Shown here piece by piece: positions 17,542 to 25,886 of a stretch of DNA of 64,000 nt (position 1 is the stretch's first letter; each line of letters opens with the position of its first letter). A program made the position numbers and the translations under genes. Origin of the DNA: Streptomyces musisoli (GTDB lineage Bacteria > Actinomycetota > Actinomycetes > Streptomycetales > Streptomycetaceae); contig NZ_JAERRH010000002.1 in assembly GCF_016741855.1 (NCBI RefSeq), forward strand, positions 496,001 to 560,000, written 5' to 3'. The notes beneath the pieces are model-generated. The model did not search any database, was not told the DNA's origin, and saw only the letters and a program-made list of their open reading frames with translations.

Positions 17542-18702
17542 TCAGAGGCCGCCGGTGTTGAGCAGCCGGTTGGGGGTGTCGGAGCGGACGCCGTGCAGGA
17601 CGCCGCGGGTGGCCGTGTGGTCCAGCCAGACGTGGACCTGGTCGGCCGTGGCGTGCGGGTGTGCCGACAGGTACAGCGCGATCACGCCGGTCGCATGCGG
17701 CGCCGCCCAGGACGTCGCGCCGCCGTCCTCCGTGGCCGTACCGCCGCCGGCGAGGGCGGCGGTCACCTTCTGGCCGGGGGCGTACAGGTCCACGCACCGT
17801 CCGTAGCCCGAGCCGTAGGAGCCGCCGTCGCTCCACGGGCGGTCGTTCGAGGTGGAGGCCGCCACCACGATCGTGCCGGGGACACCGGCCGGGGAGTGCT
17901 TGCAGGCGTCGTCATGGAAGTTGCCGGCCGACACCACCGTCGGGATCCCCGCGTCGACCATCTTCTTCACGGCGGACTCCAGGGCCGCCGACCGGTGGTC
18001 GAGGTTGAGCGACATGTTCACCACCGCGGGCTTCTGCGCGTGCGCGGTGACCCACTTGACCGACTTCACCACGGCCGCCTCGGCCGCCGTAGGGGAGCCG
18101 CCGCCCTCGCTCTCGCACACGATGCCCTGGACCCGTACGAGGTCCGCCTTGGGTGCCACCCCGTACTTCGCCCCGCCGATGATGCCCGCGACGAACGTGC
18201 CGTGGCCCATCCCGTCCTCGCTGAAGCAGTCGCCGGAGTCCTTCGCGCCCACGAAGTCGGCGCCCAGGCGGGCGCGTCCGCCGAACTCCTTGTGGGTGAT
18301 GTCCATCCCGGTGTCGATCACGTAGACGTGCACGCCCTTGCCCGTGGCGGTGGTGGTGAGCTTCCCGTTCAGCGGCCGGGACCGCTGGTCCAGGATGTCC
18401 AGGTTCCACGGAACCTTCCGGGTGATGGCCGACGCCGCGGTCCGCGCGGCCCCGGACATCGTTCCCACGGTGCCGAGAGACGTCTGCGCCGAGGCGGACG
18501 ACGCTCCGTCCCCGGACGACGCTCCGTCCCCGGACGACGCTCCGTTCTCGGAGGACGTCACGGACGCCCCCGTCCGGTGCGCGGAGGTCTTCCCGCCACT
18601 GCCCTTGGCCGCCGCGCCGGCCTGCCCGCTACAGGCCGAGGCTCCGAGCACCGTCGCCACGGCCACCGCCATGAGACCTGCCTTCGTCACGTTCCGCGCC
18701 AC
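17542..18702 (-). CDS. Exported S8 (subtilisin-family) serine protease
   Basis: A 386-residue secreted or lipid-anchored subtilase. The N-terminus VARNVTKAGLMAVAVATVLG is a signal sequence ending ASACSG; the Cys may be a lipobox, although -3 is Ala rather than Leu. A Ser/Gly/Ala-rich spacer with a GDGASS duplication (about 47-67) follows, then the catalytic domain: D130 in VIDTGMD, H167 in GMGHGTFVAG, oxyanion region VVSAGNFHDDAC, and S331 in ATSWAAPHATG (Trp replaces the usual Met after Ser). The closest described relatives are proteinase K/aqualysin-type subtilases. The GTG at 18702 has GGGGGA upstream; starts at 18717 or 18732 add a few residues. It lies upstream of the caspase gene on the same strand. 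Confidence 0.85.
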   Translation of the reverse strand: MARNVTKAGLMAVAVATVLGASACSGQAGAAAKGSGGKTSAHRTGASVTSSENGASSGDGASSGDGASSASAQTSLGTVGTMSGAARTAASAITRKVPWNLDILDQRSRPLNGKLTTTATGKGVHVYVIDTGMDITHKEFGGRARLGADFVGAKDSGDCFSEDGMGHGTFVAGIIGGAKYGVAPKADLVRVQGIVCESEGGGSPTAAEAAVVKSVKWVTAHAQKPAVVNMSLNLDHRSAALESAVKKMVDAGIPTVVSAGNFHDDACKHSPAGVPGTIVVAASTSNDRPWSDGGSYGSGYGRCVDLYAPGQKVTAALAGGGTATEDGGATSWAAPHATGVIALYLSAHPHATADQVHVWLDHTATRGVLHGVRSDTPNRLLNTGGL

Positions 18703-18761
18703 AACGTCCCCCCACATCCCCGCTTCGTACACAGTCAGCGCACAAGACGACTCCAGGGGGC

Positions 18762-18960
18762 GGGCGGTTGCAGCGGAGCGGGCGGTTGCAGCGGAGCGCG
18801 CGGGCGCGGTGCGCCGGGTTCGGTCGGTCGGGTTCGGTCGGGCGGGGGGCTGCCGAGTGGGGTGTGCCGGGTTCGGTCGGGCGGGGGTGGGGCCCCGAGT
18901 GGGGCGTGCCGGGTTCGGTCGGTCGGGGGTGGGGCTGCGGGGGTGGGGTCACCGAGCCGG
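18762..18960. repeat. 42-bp G-rich tandem repeat
   Basis: In the gap 18703-19055 upstream of the S8 protease, GCCGGGTTCGGTCGG starts units at about 18812, 18866 and 18908 (42 bp between the last two). They are followed by degenerate copies rich in GGGGGTGGGG. Two 16-bp copies of GGGCGGTTGCAGCGGA precede them at about 18767-18799. No gene is supported; the remaining bases to 19055 are the same G-rich type. Confidence 0.7.
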
Positions 18961-19055
18961 CATGTGTGCAAGGCCCGGGCGGCCGCAGGTGGGAGCACCG
19001 AGCCGGGGTGCCCCGGGGTCGGCCGGGCAGGGGTGGGGGCGCCGCTGCTGCACGG

Positions 19056-20066
19056 TCACGCCGGCGGGATCGCGATCCGCAGGGGTGCCGTCGGCGACGT
19101 CAGCGCGGCGGTCTCGGCGGCGCAGGCGGTGTCCGTCCACCAGTCGGCGCCGTCCTCCGCGTACCGCAGCAGCACGCCCTCGCGGATCGCCCAGGGGGAG
19201 ACGACGGCCCGGGGCAGGCCCATCAGCTTCAGCGCCGTGTGCCCGACGACCGCTCCGGCCAGACTCTGGGCGGCGCGCGGCGCGGAGATACCGGGCAGTT
19301 GGGCCCGTTCGGCGGCGGGCAGCGCGGCGAGGGTGCGCACCGCCTCGTGCAGCTCCCGGCAGACCAGTTCCCGCTCCACGAACGGGCCGAACCGCCCCGG
19401 CGCGGCCCCGCAGAGCCGGGCCAGCTGCTGGAACGTGCGGGAGCTGACGGCAGCGGTACGCGGCCTTTCCCAGCGGATCCGTGCGGCCACGTCCCGCAGT
19501 TCATGCCGGATCCGGCGGCGCAGCTCCTTCAGCTCGCCCGGCCCGGGCGGGTCCTGGACGCCCAGGTACTCCTGGGTCAGCCGGTTCGCGCCGAGCGGCA
19601 GGGACGCGGCGAAGTCGGGCAGCCGGCCCCGGCCGAAGGCCACCTCCAGCGAGCCGCCGCCGATGTCGAGCAGTGCCAGGGGGCCCGCCTTCCAGCCCAG
19701 CCAGCGACGGGCCGCCAGGAAGGTCAGCTCGGCCTCCGTCTCACCGGGCAGGGTGCACATGCGGATCCCGGTCCCGGACGCCACCCGCTTGAGCACCTCC
19801 TGGCGGTTGGGGGCGTTGCGGACCACCGCGGTCGCGAAGGCCAGCGGACCGGACGCATGCCATCTGCGCGCCGCCGCGCCCGCCGCGCCCACCGCCTTGA
19901 CCAGCCGCTCCACCGCCTCCTCGGCGATGGTGCCGTCCGGGCCGACCTGTTCGGACAGGCGCAGCTTCCACTTGACCGTGTGCACCGGCAGCGGAACGTC
20001 GCCCTCCACATCTGCGATCACCAGTCGGACCGTGTTCGACCCCGCGTCCACCACACTCACCCGCAT
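19056..20066 (-). CDS. Ppx/GppA family phosphatase (exopolyphosphatase-like)
   Basis: A 336-residue protein of the sugar kinase/HSP70/actin superfamily. The phosphate-1 loop is VVDAGSNTVRLVIADVEG (residues 5-22), phosphate-2 is LALLDIGGGSLEVAFG (about 140-155), and TAVVRNAPNRQEVLKRV is a conserved helix. Length matches the short, two-domain actinobacterial Ppx forms lacking the HD-type C-terminal domain of E. coli Ppx. The likely reaction is release of phosphate from polyphosphate or hydrolysis of (p)ppGpp; sequence alone cannot separate them. The ATG at 20066 begins at the strand that forms the fold. Upstream is the long non-coding region before the phosphodiester glycosidase gene, read divergently. 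Confidence 0.88.
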   Translation of the reverse strand: MRVSVVDAGSNTVRLVIADVEGDVPLPVHTVKWKLRLSEQVGPDGTIAEEAVERLVKAVGAAGAAARRWHASGPLAFATAVVRNAPNRQEVLKRVASGTGIRMCTLPGETEAELTFLAARRWLGWKAGPLALLDIGGGSLEVAFGRGRLPDFAASLPLGANRLTQEYLGVQDPPGPGELKELRRRIRHELRDVAARIRWERPRTAAVSSRTFQQLARLCGAAPGRFGPFVERELVCRELHEAVRTLAALPAAERAQLPGISAPRAAQSLAGAVVGHTALKLMGLPRAVVSPWAIREGVLLRYAEDGADWWTDTACAAETAALTSPTAPLRIAIPPA

Positions 20067-20534
20067 GGCCGGGAACTACCCACTTCACCGGCGACAACGC
20101 GTCACACGGGGGGCGTGTCGGCGCACGGCCGTCCCGGCGCGTGCCTCAGGACCGGCTCATGGGGGAGCCCGACGCGGGCCGGTGGCGTCAGGCGCACGGT
20201 GCGGGTCCCGTCGGGCGCGGTCCTGACCGGGGCCTGTGCGCGCCACCCGTCGCTCTCCCTCGGGTGCGGATCCCGCGGGCGGGGGCGCCGTGCGTCCGGA
20301 TGCCGTGCGTCCGTCCGGTCATTTCATGATTCCGTGCAATTCGCCCCCGGCTGTCGGCGTGTGTTGCCGTTGCCGTGGGAAGACATGGTCTATTCCTGAC
20401 AGCGCTGTCGAGTTCACATGCCTGTCGTGATTACTTCGGTTCTCGAGACGGTGGTTGTCACTTACAGCCGGTGAAGTGGACGACAGTTGCCGAGGTGCGT
20501 TGTCGCGCCCGAACCGTTCGTGAGGTGTATGCGC
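20067..20534. promoter_or_regulatory. 468-bp divergent intergenic region with a 12-bp palindrome
   Basis: No gene was found between the divergent Ppx and phosphodiester glycosidase genes. The right part is less G+C-rich and holds the perfect palindrome GACAGCGCTGTC (20398-20409) and a TCTCGAGA palindrome (20441-20448). Both lie 87-137 bp upstream of the glycosidase start and are candidate operators. No convincing -35/-10 pair was assigned. Confidence 0.4.
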
Positions 20535-22229
20535 ATGCGTCATACCCATGTCCAAGGTACTCCCCGGAGTTCCGCTCGTGCCCGCACACGACTCGCCGTC
20601 ACCGTCGTGCTCGCCGTGACGGCACCCGCCTTCCTGTCCGGCGCGGCGGAGGCGGGTTCGGGATCCGCCACGCATACCGTGCCCGCCGCGCGGGTCGTAC
20701 AGGCCGCGCGGGCGGTACCGGCCACGCGGACCGCGGTGACCGAGCGGTGGACGACGCAGACCCTCGCTCCCGGAGTCACGGTCCGCACCGGTGCCCTCCT
20801 GCACCCCGACGCGAAGCACTCCTGGACGGTCACCGTACAGGCCCCGAGCAAGACCCGGTGGACCTCCGACGACCCGGACGCACCCATGACCTGGGCCGAG
20901 GTCGCCACCCACCGCTGGGCCGACGAAACCGCGCGCAAGCTGCAACGGGCCGGTCTGCGGCCCCGGGTGGAGAGCGTGCAGTGGCCGCGTTACGCCGACA
21001 CGCCGCACGGGCTGATGGGGTACCGGGTCCGCGTCGGCCACTTCGCCACCCAGGAGGAGGCGAAGAAGGCGGCACAGGACGTCATCGCGGCCGGGTTCCA
21101 CACGACTGCCTCCTGGACCGGCTACGACATCCAGGAGCCGGCCGACCGGCAGAACATCCATGTGGCGGTCATCGACCCGAAGACCTTCGAGGGAACGGTC
21201 GAGGCCACCCACGACGGCGACGTGACACGGCGTGAGACCACCTCGGCGGTCGCCCGGAAGCTGAACTCGCTGGTCGGGGTCAACGGCGGCTTCTTCGTGC
21301 TGTCGACGGCCGACGGCGTACCGGGCACCATGTCCGGGATCGGCGCCTACCAGGGCGAACTCGAGTCGATGGCGGCCGGCTCCCGCTCCGCGCTGCTCAT
21401 CGAGGACGGCGGTCGCGGCATCCGGATCGCGGACGTCACGAGCACCGTCACCGCCCGGTCGGGCAAGGCCTCGTACCACATCCAGGGCATCAACCGGGTG
21501 CCCGGCACGGTCCGGGACTGCGGCCGCCCCGGCAGCACGCCCAGCGAGCTGCCCTGGCAGGACGTGACGTGTCAACTCGCCGACGACATGGTCCAGTTCA
21601 CCACCGCCTTCCAGGCGAACCTGCCCACCGGTCCCGGCGTGCAGGTCGTGCTGGACGCAGCCGGCCGTGTCGTCTCCGTCGGCACGCGCGGCGGACGCGT
21701 ACCCGTGGGCGGGCACGTGCTCCAGGGCATCGGACGGGCGGCCGACTGGCTGACGGCGCACGCCAAGTCCTCCAGCCGCATCCAGGTCGGCGAAGTCGTC
21801 CGCACGGCCGAGGGCAGACGTGTCGCACTCGACGACGACGACTCGATCGTCAGCGCGGCCCCGACCCTGGTGAAGGACGGTCGCATCGACATCGACGCCG
21901 CCGCCGAAGGCGTGATCGACCCGGAGTACACGTCCTTCGGATACGCGTGGGCCAACGTCCGTCAGCCCCGCACCCTGGCGGGCATCGACGGGCGGGGCCG
22001 GCTGCTCCTCGCGACGGTGGACGGGCGGCTGAAGAACGGCAGCGAAGGGTTCACCATCTACGAGGCCGCGACGTTCATGAAGTCGCTCGGTGCCGTCCAG
22101 GCGATGAACCTCGACGGCGGCGGCTCCACCGCCATGGCCGTCAACGGCACGCTGGTCAACAACCCGTCCGACGCCGCCGGCGAGCGCCCGGTCGGGGACA
22201 CCGTCCAGGTCCTGCCGTCGAAGTACTGA
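20535..22229 (+). CDS. Secreted phosphodiester glycosidase (NAGPA-type) with SPOR-like repeat domain
   Basis: A 564-residue exported protein. A signal peptide spans about 1-40 (RTRLAVTVVLAVTAPAFLSG). A SPOR-like segment comes next (YRVRVGHFATQEEAKKAAQDVIAAGF), suggesting peptidoglycan or glycan contact. The C-terminal two-thirds is a phosphodiester glycosidase (NAGPA) domain: VNGGFFV, ATVDGR, and the signature MNLDGGGSTAMAVNG near the C-terminus. In bacteria these enzymes remove alpha-linked GlcNAc or similar sugars from phosphodiesters such as wall polymers. GAGGTG (20522) best serves the ATG at 20535; an ATG at 20529 is in frame. The next gene starts 154 bp downstream and appears unrelated. 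Confidence 0.85.
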   Translation: MRHTHVQGTPRSSARARTRLAVTVVLAVTAPAFLSGAAEAGSGSATHTVPAARVVQAARAVPATRTAVTERWTTQTLAPGVTVRTGALLHPDAKHSWTVTVQAPSKTRWTSDDPDAPMTWAEVATHRWADETARKLQRAGLRPRVESVQWPRYADTPHGLMGYRVRVGHFATQEEAKKAAQDVIAAGFHTTASWTGYDIQEPADRQNIHVAVIDPKTFEGTVEATHDGDVTRRETTSAVARKLNSLVGVNGGFFVLSTADGVPGTMSGIGAYQGELESMAAGSRSALLIEDGGRGIRIADVTSTVTARSGKASYHIQGINRVPGTVRDCGRPGSTPSELPWQDVTCQLADDMVQFTTAFQANLPTGPGVQVVLDAAGRVVSVGTRGGRVPVGGHVLQGIGRAADWLTAHAKSSSRIQVGEVVRTAEGRRVALDDDDSIVSAAPTLVKDGRIDIDAAAEGVIDPEYTSFGYAWANVRQPRTLAGIDGRGRLLLATVDGRLKNGSEGFTIYEAATFMKSLGAVQAMNLDGGGSTAMAVNGTLVNNPSDAAGERPVGDTVQVLPSKY

Positions 22230-22383
22230 CACCCGCTCGGGGCCGAGCCTTCCCCGCGTCCATGGCCACTCGCCGGCCGTGTCCGAATCTCGGCCCCGCA
22301 CTCCCCTGCGCGACCACCGCTGCCCTTGGATGGTCGGGACCACTGCCGGCGCGCAGGGGCGGCAGGCGAGCGGAGCGGATGCG

Positions 22384-23550
22384 ATGAGGGTACTGGTGAT
22401 CGGCGGTGGCATCGCGGGGACCGCGACCGCCTTGGGGCTGCACAAGGCCGGCTTCGACGTCACCGTGTTCGAGGCCCACCCGGACACGGCCGAGGACATC
22501 GGCGCCTTCCTTACCCTGGCCGGCAACGGCATGCGGGCGCTGGCGGAACTGGGCGCGACGGGCGCCGTCACGGCCGTCGGTTTTCCGCTGACTTCGCTGC
22601 GGCTGCTGGACGGTCAGGGCGCCGAGGTGATGCACGTACCGATGGGCGAGACGGACGACCCCGCGCTGCGTTACCGCTGTCTGCGCCGCGGCGAGCTGAA
22701 CACCGCCCTCCAGGACGAGGCGGTCCGGCGCGGCATCCGGCTGCGCCACGGCGCCCGGCTGGTGTCCGTGACGGACGACCCCGACGGTGTGACCGCGGGC
22801 TTCGACGACGGCACCACCGTCACCGGAGACCTGCTCGTCGGAGCCGACGGACTGAACTCGACCGTGCGCCGGCTCCGTATGCCCGGGGTGCGGCCCGTCT
22901 ACGCCGGCCAGCGCGTCTACTACGGCTACACCGGCACCGTGTCCGCGCCCGGCCCGGACGGCGCCATCACCATGGTGCGGGGCAGCGGGACCGCCTTCGG
23001 GTACGCGGTGTCCCCGGCGGGGGAGACGTACTGGTTCGCCCGCGCCGCCGGCGAGCCGCTACCCGCAGGGGCGTCCGCCGCGCCGGCCGCCGTGCTGCGC
23101 GAGCAGTTGCTGCCGCTGCTGCGCGAGGACGCCACGCCCGCCGCCGGCCTGGTCGACGCCTCCGCCGACGCGGTCATGGTCACCAACGCCACGGAGCTGC
23201 CGCTCGGCACCCCCTGGCGCAGCGGACGTGTCCTGCTCGTCGGCGACTCGGCCCACGCGGCCTCCCCGGCCACCGGGCAGGGCGCCTCGATGGCCCTGGA
23301 GGACGCCGTCGTCCTGGCCAAGGCGCTGCGCGACCTGCCCGAACCGGAGGCGGCGTTCGCGCGGTACGAGCGGCACCGGCGTCCCCGGGTGGAGCACAAC
23401 ATCACGGTCAGCGGCGGCCTCTCCCGCGGCACCCGCACACCGTCCGGCCCAGCCCCCGTCATGGCCCGCCCCGCCGAGCCGGACGAGCAGCTCATCCGCC
23501 AACTCGCCTGGGACACCCCCCTCGCCGCCGCGCCGTCCGACCCGCGCTGA
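22384..23550 (+). CDS. FAD-dependent monooxygenase (PHBH-fold)
   Basis: A 388-residue class A flavoprotein monooxygenase. The N-terminal Rossmann motif is VLVIGGGIAGTATALGLHKA (GxGxxG, residues 4-23) with the ribose-binding acid in VTVFEAHP. The DG motif is LLVGADGLNSTVRR, and the second FAD motif is VLLVGDSAHAASPATGQGAS. No membrane segment or signal peptide. Such enzymes hydroxylate or epoxidise aromatic and other small molecules using NAD(P)H and O2; the substrate is not evident and no pathway genes lie beside it. The start at 22384 has GGAGCGGATGCG upstream and places the Rossmann strand at the exact N-terminus. Confidence 0.88.
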   Translation: MRVLVIGGGIAGTATALGLHKAGFDVTVFEAHPDTAEDIGAFLTLAGNGMRALAELGATGAVTAVGFPLTSLRLLDGQGAEVMHVPMGETDDPALRYRCLRRGELNTALQDEAVRRGIRLRHGARLVSVTDDPDGVTAGFDDGTTVTGDLLVGADGLNSTVRRLRMPGVRPVYAGQRVYYGYTGTVSAPGPDGAITMVRGSGTAFGYAVSPAGETYWFARAAGEPLPAGASAAPAAVLREQLLPLLREDATPAAGLVDASADAVMVTNATELPLGTPWRSGRVLLVGDSAHAASPATGQGASMALEDAVVLAKALRDLPEPEAAFARYERHRRPRVEHNITVSGGLSRGTRTPSGPAPVMARPAEPDEQLIRQLAWDTPLAAAPSDPR

Positions 23551-23594
23551 CCCGGAAGGAACACGGGAAGCCGGCCGCCGCGGCGAGAACGTGC

Positions 23595-23654
23595 CGTAGC
23601 GGTAGCGGTAGCCAAGGCCGTAGCGGTAGCCGTAGCCGTAGCCAGGGCCGTAGA
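23595..23654. repeat. Hexanucleotide GTAGCC/GTAGCG repeat
   Basis: Just after the monooxygenase, about nine copies of GTAGCC/G interspersed with AAGGCC and AGGGCC form a 60-bp run, in the 376-bp gap 23551-23926. No gene supports it. Confidence 0.7.
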
Positions 23655-23710
23655 CGAGCCCTGGGCCGGGGAACACGCGGGACCGGCCGTCGTGGCGGCC
23701 CTGTCTGCCA

Positions 23711-23790
23711 CACCGCCCCGCTCGGCCCGCCCGTCCGCGTCACCGCCCCGCTCGGCCGGCCCGTCCGCGTCACGGCCCCGCTCGGCCGGG
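23711..23790. repeat. 30-bp tandem repeat
   Basis: Two near-identical 30-bp units (23711-23740, 23741-23770; core CACCGCCCCGCTCGGCC) are followed by a 20-bp partial third, upstream of the secreted propeller-ricin gene. The remainder of the gap (23791-23926) shows no gene and holds only the AGGAG of the next start. Confidence 0.75.
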
Positions 23791-23926
23791 CGTGCGCGAA
23801 CGTGGTCGTGCTGGCCGGAATTCGCGCGCGAAAGTGCAAGAGGCGGGCCACGGGAGTCCATTGCCGGGGCGACGCCGGGGGCCGGATCGTTCCGTGCAAC
23901 CGGCCCTTCGGCAACTAGGAGCTCCC

Positions 23927-25723
23927 GTGCGACTGTCGAGCAGAGCAGGCGGCACCGTGGCCGCTGCCGTCGCCCTCGTCCTGGGCGGCGCCACCGCGTC
24001 CCCCGCGCAGACCGCGCCCCCCACCGACGCCGGCTACACCGTGACCGTGGGAACCCCGGTACCGTTCACCCACCCCACGGACACGCCGGCCACCCCGTAC
24101 CTCGACCGGGACGGCACCTTCCACTACCAGCAGTCCGCCGCGCTCTACGGCGCCGACGACCCGCGGGTATGGGACTTCTACACCGGCAAGGACTTCGACT
24201 CGGCGACGTACGACAAGAAGCTCAGCGAGGCGGTGAACCCGGCCGACCCCGCCGACCGCAACGACGACACCACCCGGCGTTGCAACAACAGCCCGACCGG
24301 CCGCGCGGCGACCTACGCCCCGAGCGGCTCGGGCTACGCGCAGAAGAACTACTGCGACCTGTCCGGGGTGTGGGTCGACCCCGACACCGGTGACTGGTAC
24401 GGCCTGGTGCACAACGAGTTCACGCCGCAGCCCTTCGGCGACGGGCTGCACTACGACGCCATCGACTACGCCGTCTCCACCGACCGCGGCCGCACCTGGA
24501 CCATCAGGGACCACGCGATCACCTCGCCGTACAGCACGAAGCGCGCCGACACCACGGCCTTCCCGCACCAGACGTACTCCTATGGCGACGGCGACCAGCG
24601 CCTGTTCGTCGACACCGCCTCCGGCTACTTCTACGTCTATTACGGCTCGCGGATCGTCGACAAGAGCGGCGGCTGGAAGGCGTTCTACGAGCACGTGGCC
24701 CGTGCCCCGATCGCCGCGAAGATGGCTCCCGGCTCCTGGCGCAAGTGGTACGACGGCGCCTGGTCCCAGCCCGGCACGGGCGGCCGGGAGAGCAACATCG
24801 TCCCCGTCGACGCGAACCACCCCACCGGCTACACCCCCGTCTCCGCCGAGTACGACCCGGCGAACACCGGCACCGCCGCCGAACAGATCGCGGCCGGCAA
24901 GATGCCCCCGACCTCACCGCTGTTCGTGATGAACATCGCCTACGACGCATACCTCGGCCGCTACATCGGCACACCGCAGGCCGTCGACCAGAGCGGCGAC
25001 GCGCCGCAGTACCTGTACGCCACCGACGACCTGGCCACCCAGAAATGGCAAGTCATCGGCGACACGGGTGACTACACCACCGCCTCCTGGTACCGCTGGT
25101 TCCTGGATCCGGTCAGCCGCACCGGCTCCGCCGTCGTCGGGAAGACCTTCCGCGCCTACTGCTCCTTCGGCTGCTCGCACGGCTCCTCCGGCGAGTACGT
25201 CGACCTCACCGTCGACTCCTCCGCACCGGCCGCCCCGCCCATGGACACCCGCCGCGCCTACCGCATCGCCGGCGGCACGGGCCGGATCCTCGCGCAGGTG
25301 TCCGGCGGCTCCGCCGTCACCTCCGTGACCCGGTCCACCGGCTCCACCCGCGCCGCGTGGTCCTTCACCCCGACAGACGACGGCGCCTTCACCCTCACCA
25401 ACGCGGCGACCGGCCGGCTGCTGGGCGTCGACTCCACGAGAACGGCCGGCCGTGCCTGGGGCGCCCAGCCCACGGTCACCGCGGCCCGGGCCGGCGGACC
25501 GGCCGTCGGGCAGCAGTGGTTCGTGATCCCCGCGGCCTCCGGCGACGGCACCTACCGCCTGGTCAACCGCTACAGCGGCCTCGTGCTCGGCCTCTCCGCC
25601 ACCTCCGGCCGCCGCGCCGAGACCACCCCGCTGCGCACCTGGACGGACACCGGCACCGATTCCGTCGGCGACGGACGCACCGCGGCCGAACAGACCCTGT
25701 CCTTCACCCCCGCCAAGGGCTAG
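23927..25723 (+). CDS. Secreted propeller-like protein with C-terminal ricin-type (CBM13-like) domain
   Basis: A 598-residue exported protein of unknown activity. The signal peptide is MRLSSRAGGTVAAAVALVLG ... SPAQTA. The central about 400 residues have blades reminiscent of five-bladed glycosidase propellers: TPYLDRDGTFHYQQSAALYG, CDLSGVWVDPDTGDWYGLVH, YAVSTDRGRTWTIRD, ESNIVPVD and APQYLYATDDLATQKW. The last about 150 residues (YRIAGGTGRILAQVSG, FTLTNAATGRLLGVDS, YRLVNRYSGLVLGLSA) are beta-trefoil repeats of the ricin B type that bind carbohydrate. A glycan-active role is therefore likely, but the glycoside hydrolase family could not be named. The GTG start at 23927 follows AGGAGCTCCC and is followed directly by the signal peptide. 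Confidence 0.8.
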   Translation: MRLSSRAGGTVAAAVALVLGGATASPAQTAPPTDAGYTVTVGTPVPFTHPTDTPATPYLDRDGTFHYQQSAALYGADDPRVWDFYTGKDFDSATYDKKLSEAVNPADPADRNDDTTRRCNNSPTGRAATYAPSGSGYAQKNYCDLSGVWVDPDTGDWYGLVHNEFTPQPFGDGLHYDAIDYAVSTDRGRTWTIRDHAITSPYSTKRADTTAFPHQTYSYGDGDQRLFVDTASGYFYVYYGSRIVDKSGGWKAFYEHVARAPIAAKMAPGSWRKWYDGAWSQPGTGGRESNIVPVDANHPTGYTPVSAEYDPANTGTAAEQIAAGKMPPTSPLFVMNIAYDAYLGRYIGTPQAVDQSGDAPQYLYATDDLATQKWQVIGDTGDYTTASWYRWFLDPVSRTGSAVVGKTFRAYCSFGCSHGSSGEYVDLTVDSSAPAAPPMDTRRAYRIAGGTGRILAQVSGGSAVTSVTRSTGSTRAAWSFTPTDDGAFTLTNAATGRLLGVDSTRTAGRAWGAQPTVTAARAGGPAVGQQWFVIPAASGDGTYRLVNRYSGLVLGLSATSGRRAETTPLRTWTDTGTDSVGDGRTAAEQTLSFTPAKG

Positions 25724-25886
25724 GAGCGCCGATCAGGCCCCGTTGCCGACGGCCGCGCTCAGTCAACTGCGGTGAGCCGCAGGGTTGTTGACATGGGCCA
25801 CCACGGCCGGGCCCCGTCGGCCGGGCCCGCGCGGCGGTGCGGGCCGGCTCCGGTGGGGCCCGGTCGGCTCCCCGTATCCTGCACCC

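Noticed and set aside
14569..20226. An 1,885-codon open frame on the plus strand opposite the caspase/ATPase and S8 genes
   Set aside because: No domain, low-complexity composition, and it crosses several intergenic repeats; the minus-strand genes explain the region.
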